Part shown: one piece after another, positions 34,967 through 47,056 of the stretch | How positions within the stretch are numbered: position 1 is the first letter of the stretch | Layout: the number at the start of each line of letters is the position of its first letter | NCBI RefSeq assembly: GCF_030209375.1 | Contig: NZ_JARVSC010000006.1 | Coordinates: 310,001 to 374,000 of the forward strand | DNA from: Plantibacter sp. ME-Dv--P-122b | GTDB taxonomy: Bacteria > Actinomycetota > Actinomycetes > Actinomycetales > Microbacteriaceae | DNA: 64,000 nucleotides | Direction of reading: 5' to 3' | The notes under the pieces: generated by a model | Database searches by the model: none | The model's input: the letters and a program-made list of their open reading frames with translations, nothing else | Told to the model about the DNA's origin: nothing | Program-made: the position numbers and the translations under genes

Positions 34967-35943
34967 GTGCCGCGGAGCCGAGCGCAGCACACCTGCGTGG
35001 CGCCGTCGACCTCTCCGGCCTCGCGCGTCGCCACCAGACGCCGCCCGCCGGCGCGCCGACGCAAGCAGGCGCGCCTGCAGAAGCGCCCGGCGCGACGACC
35101 GACCAGACCGTCCAGGTCCCGTCCCTCGTCTTCGACGCGACGGACGACGGGTTCGGACAGGTCGTCGAGCTGTCCTCCGTGGTCCCCGTCGTCATCGACC
35201 TCTGGGCCGAATGGTGCGGGCCGTGCAAGCAGCTCTCGCCGGTGCTCGAGCGCCTCGCCGCGGAATACGCCGGCCGCTTCGTCCTCGCCAAGGTGGACGT
35301 CGACGCGAACCCGCAGCTCTCCCAAGCCTTCCAGGCGCAGTCGATCCCGATGGTCGTCGCCGTCGTGGGTGGACGCCCGGTGCCGATGTTCAACGGCGCG
35401 ATCCCGGAGTCGCAGGTGCGCGACGTGATCGAGCAGTTGCTGCAGCTGGCCGAGCAGAACGGGGTCCCCGGTCGGGCCGTCGTCGCCGATGGCGACGCTG
35501 CAGCCCCCGCCGAGCCCGTGGAAGAGCCGCTGCCGCCCCTCCACGCCGAGGCGTACGAGGCCATCGAGCGCGCCGACTACCCGACGGCCATCGCCGCGTA
35601 TGAGAAGGCCATCGCGCAGAACCCGAAGGACGACATGGCTGTGGCCGGCCTCGCCCAGGTCCGTCTGCTGCACCGCCTCACAGGGAAGACCCTCGATGAG
35701 ATCCGCGGACGAGCGGCCGCCGCTCCCGACGATCTCGACGCCCAGCTGACCGTCGCCGACCTCGACCTCTCCGGAGGGCACCTCGAGGACGCCTTCGACC
35801 GTCTGCTGACGCTGTTCCCCGACCTCGACCAGTCGGGCAAGGACACCGTCCGGACGCGCCTGCTCGAGCTGTTCCAGGTCGCAGGGGTGACCGACCCGCG
35901 CGTCATGAAGGCCAGGGCCCGGTTGACCGGCCTGCTCTACTGA
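34963..35943 (+). CDS. Thioredoxin-TPR protein, CnoX/YbbN-like
   Basis: A 326-residue cytosolic protein. A thioredoxin domain contains LWAEWCGPCKQLSPVLERLA (C85 and C88) and a cis-proline segment QSIPMVVAV. The C-terminal half is helical with TPR-like pairs (EAYEAIERADYPTAIAAYEK, then IAQNPKDDMAVAGLA). E. coli CnoX/YbbN is a holdase-type chaperone for EF-Tu and GroEL clients and lacks CxxC, whereas here the CxxC is intact, so redox activity is possible. The GTG start overlaps the previous stop, so the two genes are translated together. A very strong terminator follows. Confidence 0.88.
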   Translation: MSAAEPSAAHLRGAVDLSGLARRHQTPPAGAPTQAGAPAEAPGATTDQTVQVPSLVFDATDDGFGQVVELSSVVPVVIDLWAEWCGPCKQLSPVLERLAAEYAGRFVLAKVDVDANPQLSQAFQAQSIPMVVAVVGGRPVPMFNGAIPESQVRDVIEQLLQLAEQNGVPGRAVVADGDAAAPAEPVEEPLPPLHAEAYEAIERADYPTAIAAYEKAIAQNPKDDMAVAGLAQVRLLHRLTGKTLDEIRGRAAAAPDDLDAQLTVADLDLSGGHLEDAFDRLLTLFPDLDQSGKDTVRTRLLELFQVAGVTDPRVMKARARLTGLLY

Positions 35944-35950
35944 CCGACCG

Positions 35951-36000
35951 ATGCACGACGAAGGCCCGCCTCCCTCAGGAGGCGGGCCTTCGTCGTGCAT
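35951..36000. terminator. Bidirectional 23-bp terminator hairpin
   Basis: Arms 35951-35973 and 35978-36000 are perfectly complementary with a 4-base loop. The hairpin separates the CnoX-like gene from the convergent glgB and can serve both. Confidence 0.93.
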
Positions 36001-36021
36001 CCGGGTGCCGCGGAAGCCTGG

Positions 36022-38309
<2,288 letters not shown>

Positions 38310-38313
<4 letters not shown>

Positions 38314-40391
38314 GGTCGGATCCTCACGCTCAGGATGTGCACGGGCTCGGTGAAGGCGTCGAGGCGCACGAAGTTGCTGTCGGACCAGATCCACTCGGCT
38401 CCCGTGACGAGGTCCGTGACGTCGAAGCTGCCGCCCGGAACACCCCCGAACACGGTCTGGTCGAGGTGCACCATGGTCTGCCGGACGGAGTGCGGATCGA
38501 GGTTGGCGACGACGAGCAGGGTGTCGTGCTCGCCGGTGCCGGTGAACCGCTGGTCGAGATGCTTGCTGAAGACGAGGATCTGGTCGTCGTCGCTCCAGTG
38601 GAAGCTGATGTTGCGCAACTGCCGGAGGGCGGGATGCGCACGCCGGATCTGGTTGAGCAGGGTGAGGTACGGCGACAGCGAGGTGCCGGAGGCTTCCGCA
38701 GCGGCCCAGTCCCGGGGACGGTACTCGAACTTCTCGCTGTCGATGTTCTCCTCGGCACCGGGACGGGCGACGTTCTCGATGAGCTCGTACCCGGCGTAGA
38801 CGCCCCACGTCGGTGCGGCTGTCGCGGCGATCGCCGCACGCACCTTGTACGCCGCCCGACCACCGAACTGGAGGTACTCGGTGAGGATGTCCGGCGTGTT
38901 GACGAACAGGTTCGGCCGGAGGAAGTCGGCGGTCTCGGTCGCTGCCGCGCCGAGGAACTCCTCGAGCTCCTCCTTGGTGTTACGCCAGGTGAAGTAGGTG
39001 TAGCTCTGCTGGAACCCGACCTTCGCCAGACCCTGCAGCAGGGCCGGACGGGTGAAGGCCTCCGCGAGGAACACGACGTCGGGGTCCGTCCGGTTGACGG
39101 TGGCGAGCAACCACTCCCAGAAGTCGAGCGGCTTGGTGTGGGGGTTGTCGACGCGGAAGATGCGGACGCCGAGCGAGATCCAGTGGCGGACGATGCGCAG
39201 CACCTCGGCCCGGATGCCCTCGGGGTCGTTGTCGAAGTTGACCGGGTAGATGTCCTGGTACTTCTTCGGCGGGTTCTCGGCGTACGCGATCGTGCCGTCG
39301 GGGAGGGTCGTGAACCACTCGGGGTGCTCGGTCACCCAGGGGTGGTCCGGCGACGCCTGCAGGGCGAGATCGAGGGCGACCTCCAGGCCGACCTTCTTCG
39401 CCTGACGGACGAAGGCGACGAAGTCCTTCTCGGTGCCGAGATCGGGATGGATCGCGTCGTGACCGCCCGCGGCACCACCGATCGCCCAGGGGGAGCCGGG
39501 GTCGTGCTCGCCGGGCGTGAGGGTGTTGTTCGGTCCCTTGCGGAACGTCACGCCGATGGGGTGGATGGGCGGCAGGTACAGGACGTCGAACCCCATCGCG
39601 GCGACGGCCGGCAACCGCCCGGCTGCGCTGCGGAAGGTGCCTGACGTCCAGGAGCCGTCCGGGTTCCGTTCGGCACCCTCCGACCGCGGGAAGAACTCGT
39701 ACCAGGAACCGACGCCGGCCCGGGTGCGCTCGACGCGGACCACCCGCTCGTCGCTCGTGCTCGTGAGGCCGGCGAACGGTCGGCGGTCGGCGACGGCCAG
39801 GAGGTCGGGGTCGTCGAGCACCGCGAACCGGGCTTCCGGCTCGGCGTCGGTGTCGCGGAGGAGCTTGGCGGAGGCGGTGAGGAAGCGGCGGTCCTTCGCC
39901 GGGCGGAGTTTGTCCGTTGCGGCGCGCTCGAGGAGTTCGGCGCCGATCAGGTACATGAGCTCGACATCGATGCCGGCCTCGATCTTGACCCGCGCGTTGT
40001 GCTCCCAGGTCGCGAACTCGTCGGCGAAGGCGCGGACGTGATACCGCCAGGTGCCCTCCGTCGCGAGCTGGACCTCGACCTCGAAGCGGTCCGTGCCAGG
40101 GGCGCCGGGGGCCATCCGATGCGCGACCGACTTGCCGCGCGGATCGGTCAGCAGGAGCTCCACGCCGATGAGGTCGTGCCCTTCGCGGAACGCGGTCGCG
40201 CCGAACGGCACCACCTCGCCCGAGAACGCCTTGGCCGGCCAGCGGCCCCCTTCGACCGAGGGGGTCGGATCGAGGATCGGGATGCGCCCGATGCTCGGGG
40301 ACAGCGTGAGCGACACCGGTACGGCGTCGTCGACGGTGGAGGACTGCGGTACTGACTTCGGCATAGTGCGTTCCATCTCCTTCGGTGCCAC
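38310..40391 (-). CDS. glgE: Alpha-1,4-glucan:maltose-1-phosphate maltosyltransferase
   Basis: A 693-residue GH13_3 enzyme that extends alpha-1,4-glucan with maltose-1-phosphate, releasing phosphate. An N-terminal beta domain is followed by the catalytic barrel with nucleophile D in GVRIFRVDNPHTKP and acid E in DVVFLAEAFTRP; the AENPPKKYQDIYPVNFDND segment is diagnostic. The GTG at 40391 is chosen because TACGGT lies exactly 7 bases upstream on this strand. An internal ATG at 40364 gives 684 residues, with AAGGAG 12 bases upstream. The genes that make maltose-1-phosphate (TreS/Pep2 or GlgM) are not in this window. Confidence 0.95.
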
Positions 40392-40404
40392 TGGTCCGAC
40401 CGTA
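40392..40404 (-). promoter_or_regulatory. -10 box of a probable leaderless glgE-glgB transcript
   Basis: On the minus strand TACGGT (40404-40399) ends 7 bases before the GTG at 40391. The remaining 130 bases to glgP contain its own promoter and no gene. Confidence 0.45.
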
Positions 40405-40524
40405 CCGCGAAACGACCACCGATGAAGGGGCGCGCGGGGTGTCGCGCGTCATGCTAAGGCCTCGGGCGCTGCCGTGTCCCGGGTGGGCGTCCGATGAGCG
40501 TTCGGGCGCGTTCCGCGGTTGCCA

Positions 40525-40536
40525 TAGAGTGAGCGC
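40525..40536 (+). promoter_or_regulatory. -10 box of a probable leaderless glgP transcript
   Basis: TAGAGT at 40525-40530 ends 6 bases before the GTG at 40537, divergent from the glgE promoter. Confidence 0.55.
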
Positions 40537-43110
40537 GTGAAGGCTATCCGCAGGTTTACCGTCCGCGCGCTCATCCCCGAGTCCCTGACCTCGCTCACCG
40601 CCCTCGCTGCGAACCTGCGGTGGTCGTGGCATGAGCCGACGCAGCGCCTGTTCGACGAGATCGCACCGGACGTCTGGCGTGAGTCCGACCACGATCCGAT
40701 CAGCGGCCTCGGTCTCGTGACGCCGGAGCGACTGGCGGAACTCGCCGCCGATGCGGACTTCGTCGGTCGTGCCGACGCCTTGCACGCCGACCTCCGCCGG
40801 TACCTGGAGGAACCGCGGTGGTACCAGGGCCTCCCGGACCCGAAACCGCAGACGATCGCGTATTTCTCACCCGAATTCGGTATCGCTGCGGCCCTGCCGC
40901 AGTATTCGGGTGGCCTCGGCATCCTCGCCGGCGACCACCTGAAGAGCGCCTCCGACCTGGGCGTGCCGCTCGTCGGTGTGGGGCTCCTCTACCGCTCCGG
41001 GTACTTCGCGCAGTCGATCACGAACGACGGCTGGCAGCAGGAGTCCTATCCCGTGCAGGACCCCGACGGACTCCCGGTCACGGTGCTCCGGGAGCCGGAC
41101 GGGACGCCCGTCACGGTCACCCTGGCGCTTCCCGACGACCGGAGCCTGTCGGCACGGGTCTGGATCGCCGAGGTCGGTCGGGTGCCACTGCTGCTGCTGG
41201 ACACGGACATCCCGGAGAACGTCGCCGACCTGCGCGGCGTCACGGACCGGTTGTACGGCGGTGGCGGCGAGCACCGCCTCCTGCAGGAACTCCTCCTCGG
41301 CATCGGCGGCGTCCGAGCGATCAAGCAGTGGAGCGAGCTCACGGACCACGCGCTGCCGCAGGTGTACCACTCGAACGAAGGCCATGCCGGTTTCCTGGGG
41401 CTCGAGCGGATCAGCGACCTCGTCGGCAACGGACTCTCCTTCGACGAAGCGCTGCAGCTCGTGCGGGGCGGGACCGTCTTCACGACGCACACCCCCGTCC
41501 CAGCCGGGATCGACCGGTTCGACCGTGAGGTGATCACGCGCTACTTCAGCGGTGACCTGCTCCCGGGCGTCGCCGGACCGGACGTCCTCGCACTCGGCGA
41601 CGAGACGGCGAACGGCGGCTCGGCCGACGTCTTCAACCTGGCGATCATGGGCCTGCGTCTGGCGCAGCGCGCGAACGGCGTCAGTCGGTTGCACGGCGAG
41701 GTGAGCCGCGCGATGTTCCGAGGCCTCTGGCCCGGCTTCGACGTCTCGGACGTGCCGATCACCTCGATCACGAACGGTGTCCACGGCCCGAGCTGGACGG
41801 ATCCGTCACTGGTCGACCTCGCCCTGGAGCGGTGGGGCACGACCGACACGAGTCGGGCGGACTGGTCGGATCCCTCGCTCTCGGACGCCGAACTCTGGTC
41901 GCGCAAACACGGGATGCGGGAGCGCCTCGTCGCCGACGTGCGGCGCCGGATCGCCGACGGGTATCGGAGCCAGAACCCGCAGGCGGTGCTCCCGTCCTGG
42001 ATCGGCGAACTGCTCGACCCCGAGGTGTTGACGATCGGGTTCGCCCGGCGCGTGCCGAGCTACAAGCGGCTCACCCTCATGCTGCGCGATCCCGATCGAC
42101 TGCGCGCGATCCTGCTCCACCCCGAACGGCCCGTCCAGATCGTCGTCGCAGGCAAGGCGCACCCGGCGGACGACGACGGCAAGCGGCTCATCCAGCGCCT
42201 CGTGCAGTTCGCCCAGGATCCCGAGCTCCGATCGCGCATCGTCTTCCTGCCCGACTACGGCATCGGGATGGCCAAGACGCTCTACCCCGGCTGTGACGTG
42301 TGGTTGAACAACCCGCTGCGTCCGCTCGAGGCCTGCGGGACGTCCGGCATGAAGGCCGCACTCAACGGAGCCCTGAACCTGTCGATCCTCGACGGTTGGT
42401 GGAACGAGTACGCGGACGGCGAGAACGGTTGGGTCATCCCGTCGGCGGACGGGGCGGCGGACGACGAGGAGCGCGACGCCCTCGAGGCTACGGCGCTGTA
42501 CGAGATCCTCGAGCACCAGCTGGTGCCGCGGTTCTACGAGCGCGGGGACGACGGGCTGCCGCAGCGCTGGATGCAGATGGTGCGACACACGATCTCCACG
42601 CTGTCCGAGCCGCTCAGCGCCGACCGCATGGTCCGTGAGTACACGGAGCGCATGTACCTCCCGGCGGCTGCGATGGAGCGCGAGCTCAACGCGTCCGATC
42701 AGCAGCGGGCGCGTGAGCTGGCAGCCTACAAGCAGCGGGTGCGCGAGGCCTGGCCACAGCTGGCGGTCGCCCACGTCGAGAGCGGCGGTGTCGACGCGGT
42801 CCCGCAGGTCGGTGACGTGCTGCGGCTGCGCGCCTACATCCAGCTGGGATCGCTGTCACCCGAGGACGTGACCGTCGAGGTGGTCTGCGGGGTGCCCGGT
42901 GCCGGGGGAGAACTGCTCGACATCCGGACGCAGCCGCTCGAGCAGCAACAGTCTCCGTCGACGAGTCGGCCGGAGCACACACTCGAGTACGCCGGGACCC
43001 TTCCCCTCGATCGGGCGGGCGGGTTCGGGTACACGGTGCGCATCGTGCCGAGACACGAGCTGCTCCTCACCCCCGCGGAGCTCGGGCTCGTCGCCGTGGC
43101 CGACCAGTAG
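40537..43110 (+). CDS. glgP: Alpha-glucan (maltodextrin) phosphorylase
   Basis: An 857-residue pyridoxal-phosphate enzyme that releases glucose-1-phosphate from alpha-1,4-glucan ends, opposing GlgE. The N-terminus is of the DUF3417 type (FTVRALIPESLTSLTALAAN, then LRWSWHEPTQ) found in actinobacterial GlgP. The cofactor lysine is near residue 606 in TSGMKAALNGALNLSILDGW. The start is GTG with TAGAGT 6 bases upstream. It is divergent from glgE-glgB and ends 57 bases from the convergent ybaK gene. Confidence 0.95.
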   Translation: MKAIRRFTVRALIPESLTSLTALAANLRWSWHEPTQRLFDEIAPDVWRESDHDPISGLGLVTPERLAELAADADFVGRADALHADLRRYLEEPRWYQGLPDPKPQTIAYFSPEFGIAAALPQYSGGLGILAGDHLKSASDLGVPLVGVGLLYRSGYFAQSITNDGWQQESYPVQDPDGLPVTVLREPDGTPVTVTLALPDDRSLSARVWIAEVGRVPLLLLDTDIPENVADLRGVTDRLYGGGGEHRLLQELLLGIGGVRAIKQWSELTDHALPQVYHSNEGHAGFLGLERISDLVGNGLSFDEALQLVRGGTVFTTHTPVPAGIDRFDREVITRYFSGDLLPGVAGPDVLALGDETANGGSADVFNLAIMGLRLAQRANGVSRLHGEVSRAMFRGLWPGFDVSDVPITSITNGVHGPSWTDPSLVDLALERWGTTDTSRADWSDPSLSDAELWSRKHGMRERLVADVRRRIADGYRSQNPQAVLPSWIGELLDPEVLTIGFARRVPSYKRLTLMLRDPDRLRAILLHPERPVQIVVAGKAHPADDDGKRLIQRLVQFAQDPELRSRIVFLPDYGIGMAKTLYPGCDVWLNNPLRPLEACGTSGMKAALNGALNLSILDGWWNEYADGENGWVIPSADGAADDEERDALEATALYEILEHQLVPRFYERGDDGLPQRWMQMVRHTISTLSEPLSADRMVREYTERMYLPAAAMERELNASDQQRARELAAYKQRVREAWPQLAVAHVESGGVDAVPQVGDVLRLRAYIQLGSLSPEDVTVEVVCGVPGAGGELLDIRTQPLEQQQSPSTSRPEHTLEYAGTLPLDRAGGFGYTVRIVPRHELLLTPAELGLVAVADQ

Positions 43111-43167
43111 GGCGATCTCCTCCGACGCGCCGATGCGACCCTCGGACCGGCGTCTCGAGGGATCCGA

Positions 43168-43659
43168 CTATCTGGCGATCCGCGCGACGACGGCGGAGAC
43201 GGCCGATCCGAGGTCGGACGGGGCGAGTTCGAGGTCGAACCCGCGCCGACCACCCGAGACCAACACCGTCTCATGCTCGAAGGCGCTCTCGTCGAGCACC
43301 GTCGGGAGCGCGGTGCGCTGCCCGATCGGGCTGATGCCGCCGACCACGTAGCCCGTCTTGCGCTCGGCGACGGCAGGATCCGCCATCGTCGCCCGCTTCC
43401 CGCCGAGGGCCGACGCGAGCGCCTTGAGGTCGAGTTGGTCGGCGACCGGGACGATCGCGACGACGAGCGACCCGTCCACCTCCGCCAGCAGGGTCTTGAA
43501 CACCCTCGGCGGGTCGACCCCGAGCGCCGCGGCGGCTTCGAGACCGAATGCCGTCACCGACGGGTCGTGTCGGTAGGAGCGCGGGGTGAAGTGGATGCCC
43601 AGCGAGGTCAACGTCACCGTCGCCGGGGTGCCGCCACCCTCGGCCCTGCGTTTCGCCAT
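43168..43659 (-). CDS. ybaK: YbaK/EbsC-type aminoacyl-tRNA deacylase
   Basis: A 163-residue protein of the YbaK group, which hydrolyses Cys-tRNA(Pro) made by ProRS mischarging. The family core is clear (IVPVADQLDLKALASALG, then GKRATMADPAVAERKTGYVV and GISPIGQRTALPTVLDESA). The ATG at 43659 gives the family start after a short basic N-terminus (MAKRRAEGGG). It starts 2 bases downstream of the glgX stop and is probably the second gene of that transcript; the link with glucan metabolism is likely only positional. Confidence 0.92.
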   Translation of the reverse strand: MAKRRAEGGGTPATVTLTSLGIHFTPRSYRHDPSVTAFGLEAAAALGVDPPRVFKTLLAEVDGSLVVAIVPVADQLDLKALASALGGKRATMADPAVAERKTGYVVGGISPIGQRTALPTVLDESAFEHETVLVSGGRRGFDLELAPSDLGSAVSAVVARIAR

Positions 43660-43661
43660 CG

Positions 43662-45704
43662 TCAGACGGCTCGGAAGAGCTGCATGGACGTGGCCGAGAC
43701 CCGGACCGTCTGGCCGGGCGCGAACTGCTCCTCCTCGGTCATGGGTGCGTCGTCCGCGGAGTTCCAGATGCGAACGAACGCCGTCACGCCCTCGTGCTCG
43801 GGCAAGGTGATCTCGACCGGCTGCTCGACGCCGTGCACGATGAGCAGCACGCGGTCGAGTTCTTCGGACTCCGGCGTGCTCGTCGAGAAGAACTGCAACG
43901 TCCGGTTCCGCGGGCTCGTCCAGTCCTCGGTGCTCATGGTCACGCCCGAGGCGTCGAACCAGTCCATGACGCTCGCGCCGGGTACGGTCGTCCCGGCGGC
44001 GGCGAAGTGCTCCGGTCGGAGGGCGGGGTGTTCGCGGCGCAGTTCGAGGAGCCGGCGACTGTGCGCGAGCAACTGGTCCTGCCAGGGCTCCCTCGTCCAC
44101 CCGACCCACGTCAGCTCGGAGTCGTGACAGTAGGCGTTGTTGTTGCCGCGCTGACTCCGCCCGAACTCGTCGCCCGCCGTGAGCATCGGGACACCCGCCG
44201 ACAGCAGGAGCGTGCCGAGCAGGTTCCGCATCGCCTTGCGACGAGTCGCGAGGATCGCGGGGTCGTCCGTCGGGCCCTCGGCACCATGGTTGAAGGAACG
44301 GTTGTTGTCCGTCCCGTCGCGGTTGGACTCGCCGTTCCCGACGTTGTGCTTGACGTCGTACGAGACGAGGTCGGCCAGGGTGAACCCGTCGTGGGCCGTG
44401 ATGAAGTTGACGGAGGCCAGCGGACCGCGCTCAGCGGAGAAGGTGTTGCTCGACCCGGCCAGACGGGTCGCGAACCCACCGATCCCGACCGGGGCGTCCG
44501 CCCGCCTCGCGTAGTCGATGTCGGAGAGCCAGAAGTTGCGGACGCGATCCCGGTACCGGTCGTTCCACTCGTGCCAACCGGCGGGGAAGTTCCCCGTCTG
44601 CCAACCGCCCATCCCGACGTCCCATGGCTCGGCGATCATCTTCGCGTCGACGAGCGACGGGTCGTGCACGATCGCCTCGAGCAGAGGGTGGTCGGGCGTG
44701 AACTCGACCGCCTCGTTCCGTCCGAGCGTCGCGGCGAGGTCGAACCGAAAGCCGTCGATCTGCACCTCGTCCGCCCAGTATCGCAACGAGTCGAGCACGA
44801 GCTGCTGGGGGACGGGATGGCCGAAGTCCACGGTGTTGCCGCAGCCCGTCACGTCGATGTAGGCGCCGGTGGCGTCCTGACGGTAGTAGGTCGCGTTGTC
44901 GATGCCGCGGAAGCTCGTGCGGGGGCCGCCGGGACCCTCCTCGGCGGTGTGGTTGTAGACGACATCGAGGATGACCTCGAGGCCGGCCTCGTGTAGCAGC
45001 TTCACCATGCCCTTGAACTCGCGGAGGACCTCGTCCGCTCCACCCGCCTGAGCCGTCTTCGTCGCGTAGGAGGCGTGTGGACTGAAGAAGTTCAGGGTGT
45101 TGTATCCCCAGTAGTTGACCAGGCCCTGCTTGATGAGACGCTGCTCAGAGGTGAACGCGTGCACCGGCAGCAGTTCGACGCTCGTCACGCCGAGATCGTG
45201 CAGATGCGCGATCATCGCGGGGTGGGCGAGGCCCGCATACGTGCCCCGCAGCTCCTCCGGCACGTCGGGGTGCAGCTTGCTCAGCCCCTTGACGTGCGCC
45301 TCGTACACGACGGTCCGGTCGAGCGGGACACGGGGTTTCCGCACACCGCCCCAGTCGAACGCGTCGTCGACGACGACGGAACGCCACTGCTCGGCCGACA
45401 CCCGGGCGAGGCCGCGGGCGTAGGGGTCGAGCAGCAGCAGGCTCGGGTCGAAGGCGTTGTTCGGCGAGGACGGCCCGGAGGCGCGGACCGCATAGCGTCG
45501 GCCGAGCACCAGCTCCTTGGAACTCCCACTCCAGACCCCGTCGTCGTCGCGGGTCATCTCGACCGAGTGGGTGATCCAGTTCAGATCCTTGTCGTCGAAG
45601 ATCACGAGTTCGAGGGCATCCGCATGCTCGGACCACACACGAAGCTCACCACCGGACGGGCCGAGGCGGACGCCGAGATCGTGGAAGGGGTCACCAGCGT
45701 TCAT
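43662..45704 (-). CDS. glgX: Glycogen debranching enzyme
   Basis: A 680-residue GH13 isoamylase-type enzyme that hydrolyses alpha-1,6 branches of partly degraded glucan. The N-terminal CBM48 domain is followed by the barrel with VVYNHTAEEG, nucleophile D in QIDGFRFDLAATL, acid E in AKMIAEPWDVG and ITAHDGFTLADLV. The ATG at 45704 is chosen because TACTGT on this strand ends 7 bases upstream; the frame is open further upstream. It works with glgP in glucan breakdown. Confidence 0.95.
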   Translation of the reverse strand: MNAGDPFHDLGVRLGPSGGELRVWSEHADALELVIFDDKDLNWITHSVEMTRDDDGVWSGSSKELVLGRRYAVRASGPSSPNNAFDPSLLLLDPYARGLARVSAEQWRSVVVDDAFDWGGVRKPRVPLDRTVVYEAHVKGLSKLHPDVPEELRGTYAGLAHPAMIAHLHDLGVTSVELLPVHAFTSEQRLIKQGLVNYWGYNTLNFFSPHASYATKTAQAGGADEVLREFKGMVKLLHEAGLEVILDVVYNHTAEEGPGGPRTSFRGIDNATYYRQDATGAYIDVTGCGNTVDFGHPVPQQLVLDSLRYWADEVQIDGFRFDLAATLGRNEAVEFTPDHPLLEAIVHDPSLVDAKMIAEPWDVGMGGWQTGNFPAGWHEWNDRYRDRVRNFWLSDIDYARRADAPVGIGGFATRLAGSSNTFSAERGPLASVNFITAHDGFTLADLVSYDVKHNVGNGESNRDGTDNNRSFNHGAEGPTDDPAILATRRKAMRNLLGTLLLSAGVPMLTAGDEFGRSQRGNNNAYCHDSELTWVGWTREPWQDQLLAHSRRLLELRREHPALRPEHFAAAGTTVPGASVMDWFDASGVTMSTEDWTSPRNRTLQFFSTSTPESEELDRVLLIVHGVEQPVEITLPEHEGVTAFVRIWNSADDAPMTEEEQFAPGQTVRVSATSMQLFRAV

Positions 45705-45717
45705 GGGTTCTACAGTA
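45705..45717 (-). promoter_or_regulatory. -10 box of a probable leaderless glgX transcript
   Basis: On the minus strand TACTGT (45717-45712) ends 7 bases before the ATG at 45704. Confidence 0.55.
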
Positions 45718-45772
45718 GTGAGTGCGGGAGTCCGCGAAGATCCGCGAACACCGCGGCGAGGGGAGGAGCGGC

Positions 45773-46996
45773 ATGGTGGTGTACCTGGACCACGCCGCAA
45801 CGACCCCGGTGCGATCCGAGGTGATCGAGGCCTACGCGTCCGCGATGGCGACCGTCGGCAACCCGGCCTCCATCCACGGCCCCGGGCAACAGGCCCGCCG
45901 CCTCCTTGAAGAGGCACGCGAGCGCGTCGCGGCGACCCTCGGATGCGACCCCATTGAACTCGTCTTCACCTCCGGTGGCACCGAATCCATCAACCTCGCC
46001 CTCAAGGGGCTCTACTGGCACCGCCAGCAGGATCGACGCCGCGCAGCCGTGCTCGCACCGGCGGGAGAACACCACGCCACGCTCGACACCGTCGAGTGGC
46101 TCGAGCGCCATGAGGGGGCGTCCCCGCTCTGGATCCCGCTCGACGACCTCGGACGGGTCTCACCCGACGCGGCGGCCGAGTCGCTTGCCGACCACGGCCC
46201 AGACATCGCCGTGGCGACGGCGCTCTGGGCGAACAACGAGGTCGGCACCATCCAGCCCGTCGTCCGGCTGGCGGCGCTCGCCGCAGCGGCCGGGGTGCCG
46301 TTCCACCTGGACGCGGTCTCGGCCTACGGACACCTCCCCATCGACCTCGCCGACCTTCGCGCCGCATCCGGATCCGTCGGTGCCAGCGGTCTCGTCGCGC
46401 TCAGCGTCTCCGCGCACAAGATCGGTGGTCCCGTGGGGATCGGAGCGCTGGTCGTGAGCCGCGCAGCCGTGGTGGAGCCGTTGCAGCACGGTGGTGGACA
46501 GCAGCGTGGACTCCGTTCCGGCACGCAGGACGTCGCAGCAGCCGTCGGGTTCGCCGTCGCCGCGGAGCTCATGGCGCTCGAGCGGACCGCGGAGCAGGAG
46601 CGTCTCGGCACCTTGCGCGACCGACTCGTGGCCGGCGTGCGGGCGACCGTTCCGGAGGCCGAGCTGACGGGTGATCCCAGCGAGCGACTCGCGTCGAACG
46701 CGAACTTCGTGTTCCCCGGCGCACAGGGAGACTCGATGCTCTTCCTCCTCGACCTCGCAGGGGTGGCGGTCTCGACGGGTTCCGCGTGCCAGGCCGGCGT
46801 CCCGGAACCGTCGCATGTCCTGCTCGCGATGGGACGCCCGGAGACGGAGGCCCGATCGGTCCTCCGGATCACGCTGGGTCGGACGACGACCGAGACGGAC
46901 GTGGACGACTTCCTCCAGGCCCTGCCGCGCGCGTACGCACAGGCGAGTCGGGCCGGTTCCGCCGACCGCGACACAGCGCTGGGCGCTCGTCCCTGA
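45773..46996 (+). CDS. Cysteine desulfurase (NifS/IscS family)
   Basis: A 407-residue pyridoxal-phosphate enzyme that takes sulfur from cysteine. The N-terminus VVYLDHAATTPVRSEVIEAY, the cofactor lysine in SVSAHKIGGPVGIGAL and the persulfide cysteine C339 in STGSACQAGV mark the group I type. The ATG at 45773 follows GGGAGG by 6 bases. The next gene is mnmA, whose enzyme needs persulfide sulfur, so this is probably the tRNA-thiolation sulfur donor; a wider role in Fe-S or thiamine sulfur is possible. Confidence 0.94.
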   Translation: MVVYLDHAATTPVRSEVIEAYASAMATVGNPASIHGPGQQARRLLEEARERVAATLGCDPIELVFTSGGTESINLALKGLYWHRQQDRRRAAVLAPAGEHHATLDTVEWLERHEGASPLWIPLDDLGRVSPDAAAESLADHGPDIAVATALWANNEVGTIQPVVRLAALAAAAGVPFHLDAVSAYGHLPIDLADLRAASGSVGASGLVALSVSAHKIGGPVGIGALVVSRAAVVEPLQHGGGQQRGLRSGTQDVAAAVGFAVAAELMALERTAEQERLGTLRDRLVAGVRATVPEAELTGDPSERLASNANFVFPGAQGDSMLFLLDLAGVAVSTGSACQAGVPEPSHVLLAMGRPETEARSVLRITLGRTTTETDVDDFLQALPRAYAQASRAGSADRDTALGARP

Positions 46997-47044
46997 GCAG
47001 CCGTCCCGTCACCGCTTGCGGGTGGCCGTCCAGCGGCTGGCGCG

Positions 47045-47056
47045 TAGACTTGCCCG
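47045..47056 (+). promoter_or_regulatory. -10 box of a probable leaderless mnmA transcript
   Basis: TAGACT at 47045-47050 ends 6 bases before the GTG at 47057. Confidence 0.6.
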
